In this document: piece after piece, positions 25,092 to 33,638 of the stretch
Layout: each line of letters starts with the position of its first letter
Position numbering within the stretch: position 1 is the stretch's first letter
Source of the DNA: Streptomyces paradoxus
GTDB taxonomy: Bacteria; Actinomycetota; Actinomycetes; Streptomycetales; Streptomycetaceae
Assembly (NCBI RefSeq): GCF_014202475.1
Contig: NZ_JACHGV010000004.1
Coordinates: 496,001-560,000 of the forward strand
Direction: 5' to 3'
DNA length: 64,000 nt
Position numbers and translations under genes: made by a program
Notes under the pieces: model-generated
Told to the model about the DNA's origin: nothing
What the model saw: the letters and a program-made list of their open reading frames with translations, nothing else
Database searches by the model: none

Positions 25092-25495
25092 GCATGTCCG
25101 GGTGGGTTTTCTCCTCCTTCTCGCGGTCTGCAAGCCGTTCCGATGTCACGTTGCCATGCGACTTGACATGCTCATGATGTGTCACCGTGAGTGGCCGTCG
25201 GGCTGCTCTGTGGAAGCCGGGCAGAGGGCCTGAGCGGCTCACCGGTATGGGTGACGGTGATATTCACAACCCCCGGGGCGTCCACAGTTTTCCACCAAGA
25301 TCCACACGATTTCCGGGATCGCTGCACCGTGATTCCAGCGCGCCCCGCTCGCGGCGAGTTCCTGGCCGGTTCCGAGTACTCAGGGGCGTTTGGCCGGTTT
25401 CTGCCGGCCGTTCACAGGGAGGCCGCTTGCCGGCTCTTCCCACGTTTGGGAATCGCGGGGCCGCAGAGGCCGCGCGAGTCATGCAGCGAAGGGGG
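25092..25495. promoter_or_regulatory. Regulatory region upstream of the Tad operon
   Basis: About 400 bp with no supported gene. Visible elements: TGACA/TGTCA inverted repeat (25164-25168, 25180-25184); an 11-bp palindrome GTGATATTCAC (25257-25267); and TCCAC repeated at 25281, 25291 and 25301, exactly 10 bp apart. These lie 190-330 bp upstream of the ssd-like gene and could be operators for the pilus operon. Confidence 0.45.
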
Positions 25496-26608
25496 ATGGA
25501 AACCGTGGCCGGAACCGTCACACACGACCCGCCGCCGGGCGCCGGAGGGCGGCAGGGCGGACCGCTGATCGTCACCGAGGACACCGAACTCCTCGACGAC
25601 CTGCTGCGCCTGTGCGCGGCGGCGGGCGCCACACCCGAGGTGCACCACGGGGTGCCGGAGCGCAGGGGCAGCTGGGAGGCCGCGCCGCTCGTCCTGGTCG
25701 GCGACGACGCCGCGCGGCGGGTGCGCGGGGCCGTGCGCAGAAGGGGCGTGGTGCTCGTCGGCCGTGACCAGGACGACTCCGGGGTGTGGCGGCGGGCCGT
25801 CGAGATCGGGGCCGAGCACGTCCTGATGCTGCCCGACGGCGAGCAGTGGCTGGTCGACCGGATCGCCGACGTGGCCGAGGGCGTCGGCCGGCCCGCTCTC
25901 ACCGTGGGCGTCATCGGCGGCCGGGGCGGGGCCGGAGCGTCCACGCTCGCGTGCGCCCTCGCCGTCACCTCCGCGCGGGAGGGACTGCGCACCCTCCTCG
26001 TGGACGCCGATCCGCTGGGCGGCGGACTCGACGTACTCCTCGGCGGCGAGACGGCCCAAGGGCTGCGCTGGCCGGCGTTCGCCTCCTCGCGCGGCCGGGT
26101 CGGCGGGGGCGCCCTGGAGGAGTCGCTGCCCGAACTGCACTCGCTGCGCGTGCTCAGCTGGGACCGCGGCGACCGGATCGCGGTCCCGCCACAGGCGGTG
26201 CGCGCGGTCCTCGCGGCGGCCCGGCGCCGGGGCGGTACGGTCGTGGTCGACCTGCCGCGCCGCATCGACGACGGCGTCGCCGAGGTCCTCACCCAGCTGG
26301 ACGTGGGCGTACTGGTGGTGCCCGCCGAGCTGCGGGCCGTCGCGGCCGCGGGCCGGGTGGCCTCCGCGGTCGGCATGGTCCTGCGGGATCTGCGGGTGGC
26401 CGTCCGCGGGCCCTACCCACCGGGGCTCGACGACCGTGAGGTGGCCCGGCTGCTCGGACTCCCCCTGGTCGGCGAGGTACCGGTCGAGCCGGACCTGTCG
26501 CGCCCGGACGACGCCACGGCACCACCGGGCGCCACTCCCCGCGGACCGCTCGCCCGGTTCTGCAGGGAGTTCTGGGAGCGGGCGCTCGTCGAGGCGGGTA
26601 CGGCATGA
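25496..26608 (+). CDS. Ssd/CpaE-like septum-site determining protein (MinD/ParA family)
   Basis: A 370-residue protein, first gene of the Tad cluster. An N-terminal response-regulator-like domain (about 15-115) precedes a MinD/ParA-type ATPase core starting LTVGVIGGRGGAGASTLA. The deviant Walker A reads GGRGGAGAST, with Ala where the P-loop Lys is expected, so ATP binding may be altered, as in other Ssd proteins. CpaE-like members position Tad secretion machinery at the pole; Ssd in mycobacteria affects septation. Two starts are plausible: ATG 25496 and GTG 25505; AAGGGGG at 25489-25495 is rather close for the first and well spaced for the second. The stop overlaps tadA. Confidence 0.85.
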   Translation: METVAGTVTHDPPPGAGGRQGGPLIVTEDTELLDDLLRLCAAAGATPEVHHGVPERRGSWEAAPLVLVGDDAARRVRGAVRRRGVVLVGRDQDDSGVWRRAVEIGAEHVLMLPDGEQWLVDRIADVAEGVGRPALTVGVIGGRGGAGASTLACALAVTSAREGLRTLLVDADPLGGGLDVLLGGETAQGLRWPAFASSRGRVGGGALEESLPELHSLRVLSWDRGDRIAVPPQAVRAVLAAARRRGGTVVVDLPRRIDDGVAEVLTQLDVGVLVVPAELRAVAAAGRVASAVGMVLRDLRVAVRGPYPPGLDDREVARLLGLPLVGEVPVEPDLSRPDDATAPPGATPRGPLARFCREFWERALVEAGTA

Positions 26609-27819
26609 GCACCCTGGCCGGAATCGAAGGCGCGGCGCTCCTCGACGGAGTGCGGCGGTGGCTGGCCGAGAGCGGCGCCGATCCGACGCCCGCGCGCGTG
26701 GCGCAGGCTCTGCGGGAACAGGGGCGGGTCCTCGGGGACGCCGAAGTCCTGGGAGCCGCAGCACAGTTGCGGTCCGAACTGGTCGGCAGCGGGCCGCTGG
26801 AGCCGCTCCTCGCCGATCCGTCGGTGACGGACGTGCTGGTGTCGGCCCCCGACCGGGTCTGGGTGGACCGGGGCGGGGGACTGGAGCTGACGCCGGTGCG
26901 CTTCGCGGACGCGGCGGCCGTACGACGGCTCGCGCAGCGCCTCGCGGCGGTGGCCGGGCGCCGCCTGGACGACGCCCGGCCCTGGGCCGACGCCCGGCTG
27001 CCCGACGGGACCCGGCTGCACGCGGTGCTGCCGCCGGTGGCCGTGGGCTGCGCCTGCCTGTCACTGCGGGTCGTTCGGCCGCGTGCCTTCACGCTCGGCG
27101 AGCTGGTCGAGGCGGGCACGGTGCCGCCGGGCGGGGACCGCATGCTGCGCGCCCTGGTCGACGCCCGGCTCTCGTTCCTCGTCAGCGGCGGCACCGGCAC
27201 CGGCAAGACCACGCTGCTCAGTGCCCTGCTGGGGCTGGTGGGACCGGACGAGCGGATCGTCCTCGCCGAGGACTCGGCGGAACTGCGGCCCGACCATCCG
27301 CACGTCGTCCGGCTGGAGACCAGACCCGCCAACCAGGAGGGCGCGGGCCTCGTGACTCTGGAGGACCTGGTGCGCCAGGCGCTGCGGATGCGGCCGGACC
27401 GGCTGGTCGTGGGTGAGGTGCGCGGGCCCGAAGTGGTGCATCTGCTGGCCGCGTTGAACACCGGCCACGAAGGCGGCTGCGGAACCGTGCACGCCAACGC
27501 CGCCACCGATGTACCGGCCCGGCTGGAGGCGCTCGGCACGGCCGCCGGGCTCGACCGGGCCGCGCTGCACAGCCAGTTGGCGGCCGCCCTCTCCGTGGTG
27601 CTGCACCTGGTGCGCGACCGCTCCGGGCGGCGCCGGATCGCCGAGGTGCACGTGCTGGAGCGGGACCCGTCGGGCCTGGTGCGGACGGTACCGGCGCTGC
27701 GGTGGGGAGCGGAGGCGTTCGTGCGTGAGCGGGGGTGGGAGCGGCTGCGGGGGCTGCTCCGGGGCGGGGCGAGCGGGAGCGGGCCGGGTGGGGCCGGGGT
27801 GGGAGGTGGTGAGTCATGA
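26605..27819 (+). CDS. tadA: TadA/CpaF secretion ATPase
   Basis: A 404-residue type II/IV secretion ATPase of the TadA family, powering Flp pilus assembly. The Walker A is SGGTGTGKTT (Lys201), the Asp box is LAEDSAEL, the Walker B region DRLVVGEVRGPE, and the His box HEGGCGTVHAN. The N-terminal half carries the usual TadA leader domain (LLADPSVTDVLVSAPD). The C-terminal end is Gly-rich and disordered. It overlaps both neighbours by 4 bp, so the operon is tightly coupled. Confidence 0.93.
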   Translation: MSTLAGIEGAALLDGVRRWLAESGADPTPARVAQALREQGRVLGDAEVLGAAAQLRSELVGSGPLEPLLADPSVTDVLVSAPDRVWVDRGGGLELTPVRFADAAAVRRLAQRLAAVAGRRLDDARPWADARLPDGTRLHAVLPPVAVGCACLSLRVVRPRAFTLGELVEAGTVPPGGDRMLRALVDARLSFLVSGGTGTGKTTLLSALLGLVGPDERIVLAEDSAELRPDHPHVVRLETRPANQEGAGLVTLEDLVRQALRMRPDRLVVGEVRGPEVVHLLAALNTGHEGGCGTVHANAATDVPARLEALGTAAGLDRAALHSQLAAALSVVLHLVRDRSGRRRIAEVHVLERDPSGLVRTVPALRWGAEAFVRERGWERLRGLLRGGASGSGPGGAGVGGGES

Positions 27820-28688
27820 CGGGGGTGGACGAGATGTCGATGGGCGCGGCCGTGGCATGCGTGGGAGCGGCTGTCTGGCTGCTGGGTGAGCGTCAGGAGG
27901 CGGCGCGACGGGCGCGGCTGCTGCTCGCGGGCGGCGGTGCGCCAGGGAGCGGGCCGCCCGGTTGGCGGCGGATGGCCGGTGAACTGCGGCACGTCCGTGA
28001 GCGGCTGAGGCCCGAGTGGTGGTCGCCGGTGGCCGGGCTGGTCCTGGCGGTGCTCGGGGTGTCGGTGCTGCCGGCCGTCCTGGGCGCGGCCGGGGTGCCG
28101 CTGTTGCGGCGGGCCCGGCTGGCCGGCCGGGCGCGGCGGGACCGGGAGCGCCGGGCCGACGCGGTGGTCGCGTTGTGCGGGGCGCTCGCCGGCGAGGTGC
28201 GGGCCGGACGGCAGCCGGGTGAGGCGCTGTTGCGGGCCGCGCGGGACTGCGGCGGACTCGCGGACGCGCAGGCGACGGTGCTGGCGGCGGCACGGTTCGG
28301 TGGTGACGTGCCGGACGCGCTCGCCACGGCGGCCCGGCAACCGGGTGCCGAGGGGCTGCGGGGACTGGCGGCGTGCTGGCGGGTCGCCGTGGACCAGGGT
28401 GCCGGGCTCGCCGCCGGGCTCGACCGGCTGGCCGCCGCTCTGCGCGCCGAACGGGACCAGCGATCCGATCTGCGGGCCCAGTTGGCGGGCGCCCGGGCCA
28501 CGGCGGTGATGCTCGCCGGGCTGCCCGCGCTGGGGCTGCTCATCGGCACCGCCCTCGGGGCCGATCCCCTGCACGTGCTCCTGCACACCGGGGCGGGGCT
28601 GGGCTGCCTGGCGGCCGGCGGGGTCCTGGAGGGCCTGGGCCTGTGGTGGGTGCAGCGGATCGTGCGAGGCGCGGAGGCGGCGGCATGA
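27816..28688 (+). CDS. tadB: TadB-like inner-membrane platform protein
   Basis: A 290-residue GspF/TadB-type protein. An N-terminal membrane helix and a pair near residues 70-100 (WWSPVAGLVLAVLGVSVL) precede a cytoplasmic GspF-fold domain (RADAVVALCGALAGEVRAGRQPGEALLRAA). Two more membrane helices lie near 225-270. Together with TadC it would form the platform that extrudes the pilin. It overlaps tadA and tadC by ATGA. Confidence 0.85.
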   Translation: MTGVDEMSMGAAVACVGAAVWLLGERQEAARRARLLLAGGGAPGSGPPGWRRMAGELRHVRERLRPEWWSPVAGLVLAVLGVSVLPAVLGAAGVPLLRRARLAGRARRDRERRADAVVALCGALAGEVRAGRQPGEALLRAARDCGGLADAQATVLAAARFGGDVPDALATAARQPGAEGLRGLAACWRVAVDQGAGLAAGLDRLAAALRAERDQRSDLRAQLAGARATAVMLAGLPALGLLIGTALGADPLHVLLHTGAGLGCLAAGGVLEGLGLWWVQRIVRGAEAAA

Positions 28689-29479
28689 GCAGCGCAGAAG
28701 TTGTCCACAGGCTGGGGGCGGCCGTGGGGATCGTGCTGGCCTGCGGATGGCTTGCGCGGTGGCTGGTGGAGGCCCGGCGGCGCCGGAGGATGCGCCGGCG
28801 GCTGGCCGAGCTGTCGGGCATCAGGGAAGCGACCGGTCCCGTCCCACGGCGGGCATGGCGCGGGGCCGCGCGGACGTGGCTGGCCCCGGTGGGCGTGGCG
28901 TGCGCCGGATGGGTGATTGCCGGAGGTTTCACCGGGGCCGCGGTGGGACTGGCCGGCGCCGTGGGGTGGTGGCGGTGGCGGCTCGGGCAGGAGACGGCCA
29001 GGGCGGCCCCGGGGACACCCGACATCGCCGAGGCCGCACGCCAACTGCCCTTGGCCGCCGACCTGCTGTCGGCCTGCATCGCTGCGGGCGCAGGCCCGGT
29101 GATCGCCGCGCAGGCGGTGGGTGAGGCCCTGGGCGGCCCGGTCGGCGACGCCCTCGCCCGGGGTGCGGCGGAGGTGCGGCTGGGCGGCGAACCGGGCTCG
29201 GCCTGGAAGAGGTTGGGTGCCGTCCCGGGCGCCGGAGGCCTGGCACGGCTGCTGGAACGGGCCGATGTGTCCGGGCTGCCCGCCGCGGTACCGGTCGCCC
29301 GGCTCGCCGCGGAGGCCCGGGCCGACTGGGGCCGTGCCGCTACGGCCCGGGCCCGGCGAGCGGGCGTGACGGTCAGTGCGCCGGTCGGGCTGTGCTTCCT
29401 GCCCGCGTTCATCGCCGTCGGCGTGCTGCCCGTGGTGATCGGGCTCGCCGGCGGGGTGCTCGGAGGGGGTGGTGGATGA
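28685..29479 (+). CDS. tadC: TadC-like inner-membrane platform protein
   Basis: A 264-residue second GspF-type protein. Membrane helices are near residues 8-25 and 60-95 (APVGVACAGWVIAGGFTGAA) and at the C-terminus (APVGLCFLPAFIAVGVLPVVIGLAGG). The cytoplasmic part begins EAARQLPLAADLLSACIAAGAGP, a typical TadC segment. The ATG at 28685 overlaps the tadB stop. The frame is open far upstream, but that part is antisense-like noise within tadB. Confidence 0.85.
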   Translation: MSSAEVVHRLGAAVGIVLACGWLARWLVEARRRRRMRRRLAELSGIREATGPVPRRAWRGAARTWLAPVGVACAGWVIAGGFTGAAVGLAGAVGWWRWRLGQETARAAPGTPDIAEAARQLPLAADLLSACIAAGAGPVIAAQAVGEALGGPVGDALARGAAEVRLGGEPGSAWKRLGAVPGAGGLARLLERADVSGLPAAVPVARLAAEARADWGRAATARARRAGVTVSAPVGLCFLPAFIAVGVLPVVIGLAGGVLGGGGG

Positions 29480-29549
29480 CGCGGCGACCGACCGGAAGCA
29501 AGTGAGTGATGAGCAGAGGAAATTCGGACTCTTTCCCACGGGGGTTGAG

Positions 29550-29759
29550 ATGTATCAGGCGGTACGGGCACGGCTGCGTGCCCTGGTGTGCGGGATGCGT
29601 GCGGCGCGGAGGGACGCGGGGATGGTCACCTCCGAGTACGCGATGGGAATCGTCGCGGCGGTGGCGTTCGCGGTGGTGCTCTACAAGGTCGTCACGAGCG
29701 GCCCGGTCAGCGCGGAGCTGCAGAACATCGTGAAGGAAGCCCTCAATGCGCGGATGTGA
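29550..29759 (+). CDS. Flp pilin-like small membrane protein (DUF4244 type)
   Basis: A 69-residue protein with a basic N-terminus, then DAGMVTSEYAMGIVAAVAFAVVLYKVV: a class III/Flp-pilin-like prepilin segment, with Gly-Met before TSEYA and a Glu five residues after the presumed cleavage site. It is the likely major pilin of this cluster. The ATG at 29550 has GGGGG upstream; an earlier GTG at 29469 overlapping tadC is the alternative. Its 3' end overlaps the next TadE-like gene. No prepilin peptidase gene is visible in the window. Confidence 0.82.
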   Translation: MYQAVRARLRALVCGMRAARRDAGMVTSEYAMGIVAAVAFAVVLYKVVTSGPVSAELQNIVKEALNARM

Positions 29760-30105
29760 GCGGGGCGCGGACCGGGGGTTCGTCACGGCGGAGTCGGCCG
29801 TGGTGCTGCCCGTCCTGGTGATGTTCGCGATGGCGCTGGTGTGGGGGCTGCTGGTCGTGGCCGCGCAGATCCAGTGCGTGGACGCGGCGCGGACGGGTGC
29901 GCGTGCGGCGGCCCGCCAGGACCCGCCCGGCGCGGTCGTGAGGCTGACCCGCGAGGCGGCGCCGCCGGGCGCGAAGGTCACCGTCAGCCGGGACGCGGAG
30001 TACGTCCGGGTGGTCGTCGTGGCCGAGCCGCCGGTGCTGCGCGGTCTGTCCTTCGCCGTGCGCGAGGAGGCCGTGGCGTCGGTGGAGGAGGCGGTGGGCA
30101 CGTGA
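29746..30105 (+). CDS. TadE-like minor pseudopilin
   Basis: A 119-residue TadE-family protein. DRGFVTAESAVVLPVLVMFAMALVWG is the processed hydrophobic helix with the conserved Glu after the presumed cleavage site. The rest is a small extracytoplasmic domain with AQIQCVDAARTGARAAAR. It begins inside the pilin-like gene, 14 bp before that gene's stop, and ends overlapping the following gene by GTGA. Confidence 0.85.
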   Translation: MRGCERGADRGFVTAESAVVLPVLVMFAMALVWGLLVVAAQIQCVDAARTGARAAARQDPPGAVVRLTREAAPPGAKVTVSRDAEYVRVVVVAEPPVLRGLSFAVREEAVASVEEAVGT

Positions 30106-30677
30106 GACGGGGCCGAAGGAAGGCCGTGAGTGACCGGGCATCGGCCACCGCCCGGTGCGCCGGCCCGAACGGCGGGGCCGTCGCCGTCTGCGGGGCCGGC
30201 TCGGAACGGGAGTCCGCCGGTGTCCGGGGTGTCGGCTGGGGCCGGTGGTCCGCCGGCGGCTGGGGTGACGGCTCGGACCGGGGGTCCGCCAGCGTCTGGA
30301 GTGTCGGGGCGATCGCCGTCCTGTGCGTGGTGTTCGGTGCCGTGCTCGCGCTCGGGCAGGCCGTCGTGATCCGCCATCGTGCGGCGGGCGGTGCGGATCT
30401 CGCGGCGCTCGCCGCGGCGGACCACTGGGCCGACGGTGGCACGGCTGCCTGTGCCCGGGCCGGCCGGGTGGCCCGGGCACAGGGCGTGCGGCTCCTGCGG
30501 TGCGAGGTCGCCGGGCAGATCTCGGACGTGACGGCGGCGTCGGGACGCGGGCCGTTCACGGCGGAGGTCAGGGCCCGGGCGGGGCCTCCGACGGGTCTGC
30601 CGGATCTCCCGGCGGCTGCTCAGGTGCCTCGTCCGCCGTTTCCTTCTCCTCGGGAGCCCCCTCCAGCAGCACCGTGA
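30102..30677 (+). CDS. Second TadE-like protein of the helicase/secretion neighbourhood
   Basis: A 191-residue protein. A Gly/Ser-rich basic N-terminus precedes DRGSASVWSVGAIAVLCVVFGAVLALGQ, a pseudopilin-like helix, then HRAAGGADLAALAAADHW, the family signature of the helicase/secretion neighbourhood TadE-like group. A cysteine pair in the extracytoplasmic part (CARAGR...LLRCEV) may form a disulfide. The last 110 bp overlap the 3' end of the convergent helicase gene, which is unusual. The unusually long N-terminal region before the helix may mean the true start is downstream. Confidence 0.75.
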   Translation: MRRGRRKAVSDRASATARCAGPNGGAVAVCGAGSERESAGVRGVGWGRWSAGGWGDGSDRGSASVWSVGAIAVLCVVFGAVLALGQAVVIRHRAAGGADLAALAAADHWADGGTAACARAGRVARAQGVRLLRCEVAGQISDVTAASGRGPFTAEVRARAGPPTGLPDLPAAAQVPRPPFPSPREPPPAAP

Positions 30678-33096
30678 GGAGCCGCACGGCCCCCCTCTTG
30701 TGCAGCGGGTCGTTGCCGTTGCCGCACTTGGGGGACTGGATGCAGGACGGGCAGCCGGTGTCGCACTCGCAGGAGGCGATGGCCTGGCGGGTGGCGGTCA
30801 GCCAGGTGCGGGCGGTGTGGAAGGCGCGCTCCGCGAAGCCCGCGCCACCCGGATGGCCGTCGTAGACGAAGACCGTGGGCAGGAGCGTGTCGGGGTGGAG
30901 CGGGATCGACACGCCGCCGATGTCCCAGCGGTCGCAGGTGGCGAAGAGGGGCAGCAGGCCGATCGACGCGTGTTCGGCGGCGTGCAGGGAACCGCCGAGG
31001 ATCTCCGGGTTGATCCGGGCCCGGTCCAGCTGGTCCTCGGTGACGGTCCACCACACGGCGCGGGTGCGCAGCGTACGAGGAGGGAGGTCGAGTCTGGTCT
31101 CACCGAGCACTTCACCGGTGATGAGCCGTCTGCGGAGGTACGAGACGACCTGGTTGGTCACCTCGACGGAGCCGTAGCAGAGGCGGCCGTCACCCCAGGG
31201 GATCTCGACGTCCGTCTCCAGGACGGAGATCGACGTCGTGTCGCGGGCGACCGTGGAGTAGGGCGGGGCGGCCTCCTCGACGAGGGCGACGGAGTCCTCC
31301 AGGTCCAGCGACCGCACCAGGTACGTGCGGCCCTGGTGGAGGTGGACCGCCCCCTCGTGCACCGTCGAGGGCGCGGCGCCCGCGTCGACCGTGCCGAGCA
31401 GCCGGCCCGTGCCGGTCTCGACGACCTGGACCGGGCGTCCGCCCTCACCGCGGATGTCGGTCAGGTCGGCGGCGCGCTCACGGCGGGTCCAGTGCCAGGC
31501 CCGGGTGCGGCGGCGCAGCAGCTTCGCGGCCTCCAGCTGGGGCAGGAGGCTTTCGCCGGCCGGGCCGAACAGCTCGAGGTCCTCGTCCGTCAGGGGCAGC
31601 TCCGCGGCGGCCGCGCACAGGTGCGGGGCCAGCACGTAGGGGTTGTCCGGGTCGAGGACGGTCGATTCGACGGGCTGGTCGAACAGGGCCTCGGGGTGGT
31701 GGACGAGGAAGGTGTCCAGCGGGTCGTCGCGGGCGACCAGGACGGCCAGGGCGCCCTGCCCGGACCGTCCGGCCCGGCCCGCCTGCTGCCACAGGGAGGC
31801 CCGCGTGCCCGGGTAGCCGGCGATGACGACGGCGTCGAGGCCGGAGATGTCGATGCCGAGTTCGAGGGCGTTCGTCGCGGCGAGGCCCAGTAGTTCACCC
31901 GAATGGAGGGCTTGTTCGAGAGCGCGGCGTTCCTCGGGGAGATAGCCGCCCCGGTACGCCGCGACACGCCCGGCCAGCGACCGGTCGACCTCGGCGAGTC
32001 GCTCCTGGGAGATGACCGAGATCAGCTCGGCGCCGCGCCGGGAGCGGACGAAGGCGACCGAGCGCACGCCCTGCACGGTGAGGTCGGTCAGCAGGTCGGC
32101 GGCCTCGGCGGTGGCCGTGCGGCGGACGGGGGCGCCCTTCTCGCCGTGCAGCTCGGTCAGCGGCGGCTCCCAGAGGGCGAAGACCAGCTCACCGCGCGGG
32201 GAGGCGTCGTCGGCCACCTCCAGCACCGGCACACCGGTCAGGCGGCGGGCGGCCACCGCGGGCTCGGCGGCGGTCGCGGAGGCCAGCAGGAACACGGGCG
32301 ACGCGCCGTAGCGGGCGCACAGCCGGCGCAGTCTGCGCAGCACCTGGGCGACGTGCGAGCCGAAGACGCCCCGGTAGGTGTGGCACTCGTCGATGACGAC
32401 GTACTTCAGCGACTTCAGGAAGGAGGACCAGCGGGGGTGGGACGGCAGGATGCCGCGGTGCAGCATGTCCGGGTTGGTCAGGACGTAGTTGCCGTACTGG
32501 CGGATCCACTCGCGTTCCTCGAACGGAGTATCGCCGTCGTACACGGCCGCGCGAACGGAATGGCCCAGGGGATGTGAAAGTTCCTTCACGGAACGGCACT
32601 GGTCCGCCGCGAGCGCCTTGGTGGGGGCCAGGTAGAGGGTGGTCGCGCCGCGGCCGTTCGGAGCCTCGGCGCCCTCCACCAGGGCGGACAGGACCGGCAC
32701 GAGGTAGGCCAGGGACTTGCCGGAGGCCGTGCCGGTCGCGACGACGACCGAGTCGCCGTCCAGGGCGTGCTCCGCCGCGCGTGCCTGGTGGGCCCAGGGA
32801 TGCTCGATGCCCGCGGCTCGCACGGCCGCGACGACCTCGGCGCGGATCCGGTCCGGCCAGACGGCATGCCGACCCTCACGTGGGGGCAAGTGCTCCGTAT
32901 GAGTAATGCGCGAAGCCCTGCCCGGACCGGACGCGAGCCGGTCCAGGACCGCGTCCGGCGCGGGTCGGGGGGCAGGGTCCGTCCGGGTTCGATCGGATCG
33001 GTGATTCTTGGCCATCGGCACCGAGTGTGTCACTGGCGTGACGGACAATGGAGCCAAGGCGTCGTGCACGCCTGCCGGTAAGCGATTGAATGCCAT
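30568..33096 (-). CDS. DEAD/DEAH-box helicase of the Tad neighbourhood
   Basis: An 842-residue superfamily 2 helicase. Motif I is ATGTASGKS, motif II is DECH (VVIDECHTYRG), motif III is ASAT and motif VI is QQAGRAGRSG. A DUF1998-like C-terminal zinc region carries CECDTGCPSCIQSPKCG. The protein belongs to the helicase always found beside actinobacterial Tad genes; like its relatives (Hrq1/MrfA-type) it may act in DNA repair rather than secretion. The ATG at 33096 leaves only 78 bp before bldG; the ATG at 33015 (MAKNHRSD) is a realistic alternative. The C-terminus overlaps the TadE-like gene. Confidence 0.87.
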   Translation of the reverse strand: MAFNRLPAGVHDALAPLSVTPVTHSVPMAKNHRSDRTRTDPAPRPAPDAVLDRLASGPGRASRITHTEHLPPREGRHAVWPDRIRAEVVAAVRAAGIEHPWAHQARAAEHALDGDSVVVATGTASGKSLAYLVPVLSALVEGAEAPNGRGATTLYLAPTKALAADQCRSVKELSHPLGHSVRAAVYDGDTPFEEREWIRQYGNYVLTNPDMLHRGILPSHPRWSSFLKSLKYVVIDECHTYRGVFGSHVAQVLRRLRRLCARYGASPVFLLASATAAEPAVAARRLTGVPVLEVADDASPRGELVFALWEPPLTELHGEKGAPVRRTATAEAADLLTDLTVQGVRSVAFVRSRRGAELISVISQERLAEVDRSLAGRVAAYRGGYLPEERRALEQALHSGELLGLAATNALELGIDISGLDAVVIAGYPGTRASLWQQAGRAGRSGQGALAVLVARDDPLDTFLVHHPEALFDQPVESTVLDPDNPYVLAPHLCAAAAELPLTDEDLELFGPAGESLLPQLEAAKLLRRRTRAWHWTRRERAADLTDIRGEGGRPVQVVETGTGRLLGTVDAGAAPSTVHEGAVHLHQGRTYLVRSLDLEDSVALVEEAAPPYSTVARDTTSISVLETDVEIPWGDGRLCYGSVEVTNQVVSYLRRRLITGEVLGETRLDLPPRTLRTRAVWWTVTEDQLDRARINPEILGGSLHAAEHASIGLLPLFATCDRWDIGGVSIPLHPDTLLPTVFVYDGHPGGAGFAERAFHTARTWLTATRQAIASCECDTGCPSCIQSPKCGNGNDPLHKRGAVRLLTVLLEGAPEEKETADEAPEQPPGDPADPSEAPPGP

Positions 33097-33174
33097 CGCG
33101 GCTGGCGAAGCGTCCAGGGGCTGAAGCCGAATGCCCCCAGGGCGACCGCTCGATAGCAAGGTGCTGGAGGATCC

Positions 33175-33516
33175 GTGGACCTGTCCCTGTCGACCGAAAC
33201 CATGGGCGATCGCACGATCGTCAGGGTCGGTGGCGAAATCGACGTATATACCGCGCCCAAGTTGCGCGAGCAGTTGGTCGAGCTGGTGAACGACGGCAGT
33301 TTCCACCTTGTCGTCGACATGGAGGGCGTGGACTTCCTCGACTCCACCGGGCTCGGCGTACTGGTCGGCGGCCTGAAGCGCGTGCGTGCCCATGAGGGCT
33401 CCCTGCGCCTGGTCTGCAACCAGGAGCGCATTCTGAAGATCTTCCGTATCACCGGCCTCACCAAGGTGTTCCCGATTCACACCTCGGTCGAGGAAGCGGT
33501 TGCGGCCACCGACTGA
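33175..33516 (+). CDS. bldG: Anti-anti-sigma factor BldG
   Basis: A 113-residue STAS-domain protein, recalled as identical or nearly so to S. coelicolor BldG, which is required for aerial hyphae, antibiotics and osmotic stress response. The phosphorylation site is Ser57 in LDSTGLGVL. BldG binds anti-sigma factors when unphosphorylated and releases sigma factors such as SigH. GTG start with GGAG upstream. The downstream partner gene follows after 122 bp with a hairpin between them, consistent with monocistronic and read-through transcripts. Confidence 0.97.
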   Translation: MDLSLSTETMGDRTIVRVGGEIDVYTAPKLREQLVELVNDGSFHLVVDMEGVDFLDSTGLGVLVGGLKRVRAHEGSLRLVCNQERILKIFRITGLTKVFPIHTSVEEAVAATD

Positions 33517-33523
33517 CACCGGA

Positions 33524-33542
33524 CCCGGGCCACGCGCCCGGG
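33524..33542 (+). terminator. Attenuator-like hairpin between bldG and its partner gene
   Basis: CCCGGGC (33524-33530) pairs with GCCCGGG (33536-33542) around CACGC, 7 nt after the bldG stop and with no U-tract. It may lower expression of the anti-sigma gene relative to bldG. Confidence 0.5.
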
Positions 33543-33638
33543 CCGGCCGTCGTTCGGCAGAAGTGAAGACCGAGGGGACCCGGGCTTTCGGCGGCCCGGA
33601 GCCTCCCGACAGCACGCCCGTAGTTGCGAGGGGGATGC

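Noticed and set aside
25257..25267. Crp site GTGATATTCAC
   Set aside because: Half-site spacing is 3 bp instead of 6, so it does not fit Crp; listed only as a palindrome.
25261..25310. DnaA-box cluster or origin
   Set aside because: TCCACA cores match the DnaA box only 7 of 9, there is no dnaA, dnaN or long box array, and the region lies upstream of a pilus operon. Kept only as a phased repeat.
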